Shown: positions 4,230 through 6,743 of the stretch, piece after piece | How the letters are laid out: each line of letters opens with the position of its first letter | Numbering within the stretch: the stretch's first letter is position 1 | NCBI GenBank assembly: GCA_027031685.1 | Contig: JALVPS010000074.1 | Location: forward strand, 1-6,743 | Source of the DNA: Gammaproteobacteria bacterium | GTDB lineage: Bacteria; Pseudomonadota; Gammaproteobacteria; UWMA-0217 | Length of the DNA stretch: 6,743 bases | Direction: 5' to 3' | Position numbers and translations under genes: made by a program | Notes under the pieces: generated by a model | What the model saw: the letters and a program-made list of their open reading frames with translations, nothing else | Told to the model about the DNA's origin: nothing | The model's database searches: none

Positions 4230-6380
4230 ATGAAGACACAAAGCAAGAGAGGAAAAGTCAGGATCGGTCTGGGCCGCGGCTTCTATTTCTGGTCCGGGCT
4301 GTTCGTGGTGCTGCTGGTGCTCATGGCGCTGGCCTTCTACCAGGGCAGCCAGCAGGAGCGCCTGGGCCGAGAGTACGGCGTGCACGCCTCGGCCCTGCGT
4401 CTATTGTCGCAGCAGATGACCACCCAGGGCCTGGCCGCCGCGCAGGGCTCGGACACCGCCTTTCTGCAGTTGCGCCAGCTGCGCGGCGAGTTCGAGCGCC
4501 ACCTCAAGGCCCTGCTCAACGGCGACGAGGCCAGCGGCATGCCGCCCCTGCCGGCCGAGCTGACCCCGGAGCTGAGCCAGATCAACCGCCAGTGGCAGCG
4601 CTACCGGCGCGAGATCGACGCCATCCTGGCCGGCCGCGAGTCGATGGCCCGCGCGCGTGCCGCCATCCAGCAGGTCCAGGCCCGGCTGCCGGCCCTGGTG
4701 GAGGCCTCGCAGATCGTGGCCGACAAGTTGCGCCGGCAGCGCCGCGCCAAGCCACAGGTGGTGTATCTGGCCACCCGCCAGCTGTCGGTCATCCGCGCCA
4801 TTGAGAATGAGCTCAAGAACCTGCTGAGCGGTGGTGCCGCCTCGCTGGAGGCGGCCGACGCCCTGAGCCGTGACGTGGCCCGCTTCAGCGCCACCGTGGA
4901 CGCCCTGCTCAACGGCGATTCCAAGCAGGGCATCCGCCGCGTCACCGACCGTGACACCCGCACCGCGCTGGCCGACATCGTGGACGAGTTCGGGGCCATC
5001 GCCGACGAGGCCGGCACCCTGGTGGAGGTGGCCCCGGCCCTGTACAAGATCCGCACCGCCGCCACCCAGTTGGCCGCCGCCGGCCGCAACCTGTTCGAGG
5101 GCACCTCGCGTCTGGAAGGCGCCATTGTGGAACAGAACCGCAGCGCCCAGCTGTGGAGCACCATCGGCTTCGTGCTGGGTGGCCTGGCCCTGGCCCTGTT
5201 CCTCTATCTGGTCAGCCTGGTCATCCGCGTCACCCGCGCCCAGCTGCGCCTGTCCAAGGAGACCAACGACCGCAACCAGCGCGCCATCCTCACCCTGCTG
5301 GACGAAATGGCCACCCTGGCCGACGGCGACCTGACCGTGAAAGCCACCGTCACCGAGGACATCACCGGTGCCATCGCCGACTCGGTCAATTATGCCATCG
5401 AGGCCTTGCGCACCCTCGTGGTCACCATCCGTAACGCCGCCAGCCGCGTGGCCCGCACCGCCGAGAAGGCGCGCAACACCGCCATCCGCATGGCCGAGTC
5501 GAGCGAAAAGCAGGCGCGCAAGATCGTGTCCGCTTCCGATTCCATCAACGACCTGACCGAATCCATCGGCCGCGTGTCACGCACCGCCGCCACCGCTGCC
5601 AAGGTGGCCGACCAGTCGCTGGCCCTGGCGCGCAAGGGGGTGGAGACGGTGAATCTGACCAAGGAAGGCATGAACACCATCCGCGAGCAGATACAGGACA
5701 CTTCGAAGCGCATCAAACGGCTGGGTGAGAGCTCGCAGGAGATCGGCGACATCGTGGGCCTCATCACGGATATTGCCGACCAGACCAATATTCTGGCCCT
5801 CAACGCCGCTATCCAGGCCTCCTCCGCTGGCGAGGGCGGGCGCGGCTTTGCGGTGGTGGCGGACGAGGTGCAGCGCCTGGCCGAGCGTGCCTCCAACGCC
5901 TCCAAACAGATCGAGGCGCTGGTCAAGACCATCCAGGCCGACACCAGCGAGGCGATCCAGTCCATGGAGAAGAGCACGGCCAACGTGGTGGCCGGTACCC
6001 GACGCGCCGACGAGGCCGGCAATGCCCTGAGCGAGATCGAGCGTGTCACGCACCGGCTGGCCGAGCTCATCAAGGGCATCTCCGAGGAGGCGCGCGAGCA
6101 GGCCATCGTGTCCAGCGTGGTGGCCGAGGCCATGTCCACCATTCAGGACATCACCCGCCAGACGGTGGAGTCCACGCGCGAGACCTCGCTGTCGGTCAGC
6201 GAGCTGGTGGAGCACGCCAACGAGTTGCGCAAGTCGGTGGAGGGCTTCAAGCTGCCCGAGGATGCGGCCGGCCAGCTGGAGGACGGCACGGTGCTCACCA
6301 TAGAGCATCAGCCGGCGGACGGGGACGAGACCGACGAGAAGCCCGGCGGCAAGGTGGGTGGCCTGCTGGCGCGGGCCTAG
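4230..6380 (+). CDS. pilJ: PilJ, methyl-accepting chemotaxis-type receptor of the Pil-Chp system
   Basis: A 716-residue receptor (717 if the adjoining in-frame GTG at 4227 is used). Layout: basic N-terminus; TM1 at about 18-37; periplasmic region 38-309 with two PilJ-type helical modules (about 55-140 and 179-285) sharing A-L-L-N-G-D; TM2 at about 310-333; HAMP at about 334-386; and a cytoplasmic signalling coiled coil. The hairpin tip is at about 516-554: I-A-D-Q-T-N-I-L-A-L-N-A-A-I-Q, then G-R-G-F-A-V-V-A-D-E-V-Q-R-L-A-E-R. The A-A-I-Q-A-S-S-A-G-E variant is PilJ-like rather than the classical A-A-I-E-A-A-R-A-G-E. PilJ is thought to sense pilin or surface contact and signals through PilI to ChpA. 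An acidic tail of about 40 residues follows the signalling domain and has no NWETF-type methyltransferase tether. The ribosome binding site is weak. Hairpins flank the gene, and chpA follows directly. Confidence 0.95.
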   Translation: MKTQSKRGKVRIGLGRGFYFWSGLFVVLLVLMALAFYQGSQQERLGREYGVHASALRLLSQQMTTQGLAAAQGSDTAFLQLRQLRGEFERHLKALLNGDEASGMPPLPAELTPELSQINRQWQRYRREIDAILAGRESMARARAAIQQVQARLPALVEASQIVADKLRRQRRAKPQVVYLATRQLSVIRAIENELKNLLSGGAASLEAADALSRDVARFSATVDALLNGDSKQGIRRVTDRDTRTALADIVDEFGAIADEAGTLVEVAPALYKIRTAATQLAAAGRNLFEGTSRLEGAIVEQNRSAQLWSTIGFVLGGLALALFLYLVSLVIRVTRAQLRLSKETNDRNQRAILTLLDEMATLADGDLTVKATVTEDITGAIADSVNYAIEALRTLVVTIRNAASRVARTAEKARNTAIRMAESSEKQARKIVSASDSINDLTESIGRVSRTAATAAKVADQSLALARKGVETVNLTKEGMNTIREQIQDTSKRIKRLGESSQEIGDIVGLITDIADQTNILALNAAIQASSAGEGGRGFAVVADEVQRLAERASNASKQIEALVKTIQADTSEAIQSMEKSTANVVAGTRRADEAGNALSEIERVTHRLAELIKGISEEAREQAIVSSVVAEAMSTIQDITRQTVESTRETSLSVSELVEHANELRKSVEGFKLPEDAAGQLEDGTVLTIEHQPADGDETDEKPGGKVGGLLARA
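4509..4525 (+). repeat. 17-base direct repeat, copy 1, inside the first PilJ module
   Basis: GCCCTGCTCAACGGCGA occurs exactly here and again at 4902-4918, in the same reading frame, encoding A-L-L-N-G-D both times. The copies are 393 bases (131 codons) apart and mark equivalent positions in the two periplasmic modules, consistent with an internal duplication or strong selection on the motif. Confidence 0.7.
4902..4918 (+). repeat. 17-base direct repeat, copy 2, inside the second PilJ module
   Basis: This is the second exact copy of the 17-base sequence at 4509-4525, in frame and encoding A-L-L-N-G before an Asp codon that differs in its third base (GAT instead of GAC). The surrounding protein sequence is only loosely similar between the modules. 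Confidence 0.7.
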
Positions 6381-6403
6381 AGCGGGGCAAGGAGTGGCCC
6401 GCT
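6381..6403 (+). other. Intercistronic hairpin between pilJ and chpA
   Basis: AGCGGG (6381-6386) pairs with CCCGCT (6398-6403), starting at the base right after the pilJ TAG. One further G-C pair is possible if a G is bulged. There is no T-run. The placement mirrors the hairpin after pilI, suggesting a shared role in transcript processing or stability, although it may be chance in GC-rich sequence. Confidence 0.42.
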
Positions 6404-6432
6404 CGCACGATCAACGAGGGACCAGCGGTATC

Positions 6433-6743
6433 ATGGAAAATCAGAAACAGTTCCGGTTCAATTCGCTTGCCTGGGTCAAGCGGGAAATCGACGAGTCACT
6501 GGAGCAGGCGCGCGAGGCAGTGCTGGCCTACGCCAACGACCCCGACACGGTGACCCATCTGGGTACCGCGCTGCCCCTCATCAAGGACGTGTTGGGCACC
6601 CTGGAGGTGGCCGAGTTGCAGGGCGCGGTCATGCTGGCCCGCGAGTGCCTGGAGGTGGTGCGGGCCCTGGCGGCCGGTGAGTGCCGTCAGCGCGAGGAGG
6701 CGGCGCGGCTGGTGGTACGGGCCCTCATCCAGTTGCCGGACTA
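6433..6743 (+). CDS. chpA: ChpA, hybrid histidine kinase of the Pil-Chp system, N-terminal part (runs off the right edge)
   Basis: The first 103 codons are present, starting MENQKQFRFNSLAWVKREID; the frame is still open at the right edge. The S-L-A-W-V-K-R-E-I-D-E-S-L-E-Q-A-R block (11-27) and the later G-T-L-E-V-A-E-L-Q-G-A (55-65) and R-A-L-I-Q-L-P segments match the N-terminal helical region shared by ChpA and FimL. In full-length ChpA this is followed by several Hpt-type phosphotransfer domains, a CheA-like kinase core, a CheW domain and a receiver. Where an Hpt domain would carry its histidine, this region reads L-I-K-D-V-L-G, so this first domain is probably not a phosphotransfer site. 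The ATG at 6433 has GAGGGA about 11 bases upstream, a long spacing. It follows pilJ directly, after 52 bases, with no pilK between them. Confidence 0.9.
   Translation, partial: MENQKQFRFNSLAWVKREIDESLEQAREAVLAYANDPDTVTHLGTALPLIKDVLGTLEVAELQGAVMLARECLEVVRALAAGECRQREEAARLVVRALIQLPD

Noticed and set aside
5390..6142. Minus-strand open frame of 250 codons inside pilJ
   Set aside because: It mirrors the codon pattern of the MCP coiled coil on the other strand; Ser/Arg/Ala-rich with no recognisable motif.
1..6743. Mobile element, CRISPR array, prophage, tRNA or rRNA
   Set aside because: No transposase-like protein, regularly spaced repeats, integrase or structural RNA signature was seen; gene content and composition look uniformly chromosomal.

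Overview
The window is GC-rich chromosomal DNA with dense, operon-like packing. It looks like a gammaproteobacterium. The gene order ruvX-yqgE-tonB-like-gshB, divergent from pilG-pilH-pilI-pilJ-chpA, matches the order I recall for Pseudomonas aeruginosa around tonB3, gshB and pilG. Protein details such as a glutathione synthetase of E. coli length fit the same class. GC content and codon use would suit a Chromatiales, Ectothiorhodospiraceae or other high-GC lineage, but I cannot name a genus.

The left half (1-2601) is on the minus strand. Read in transcription order it holds gshB (glutathione synthetase), a TonB-like energy transducer, yqgE (AlgH family) and the first 35 codons of ruvX (Holliday junction resolvase-like). 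The last three overlap by 8-11 bases and look translationally coupled. A 106-base gap with a possible promoter separates them from gshB. The 213-base region 2602-2814 is divergent. It carries candidate promoters for gshB and pilG, a GC hairpin followed by TTTT, and a compact 13-base dyad inside the proposed pilG promoter.

The right half (2815-6743) is on the plus strand and is a Pil-Chp chemosensory operon, the system that controls type IV pilus twitching and surface sensing. PilG and PilH are single-domain response regulators, PilI is a CheW-like adaptor, PilJ is the membrane chemoreceptor, and the start of ChpA (large hybrid histidine kinase scaffold) runs off the right edge. PilJ would sense in the periplasm and signal through PilI to ChpA, which would phosphorylate PilG and PilH to control pilus extension and retraction.

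No mobile element, CRISPR array, tRNA or rRNA was seen. This is a known system rather than a new one. The points most worth a second look are the lack of a pilK methyltransferase gene between pilJ and chpA, an altered NLRG motif in PilI, paired GC hairpins directly after pilI and pilJ, the repeated PilJ sensor module with a long C-terminal tail, and the structured divergent promoter region.
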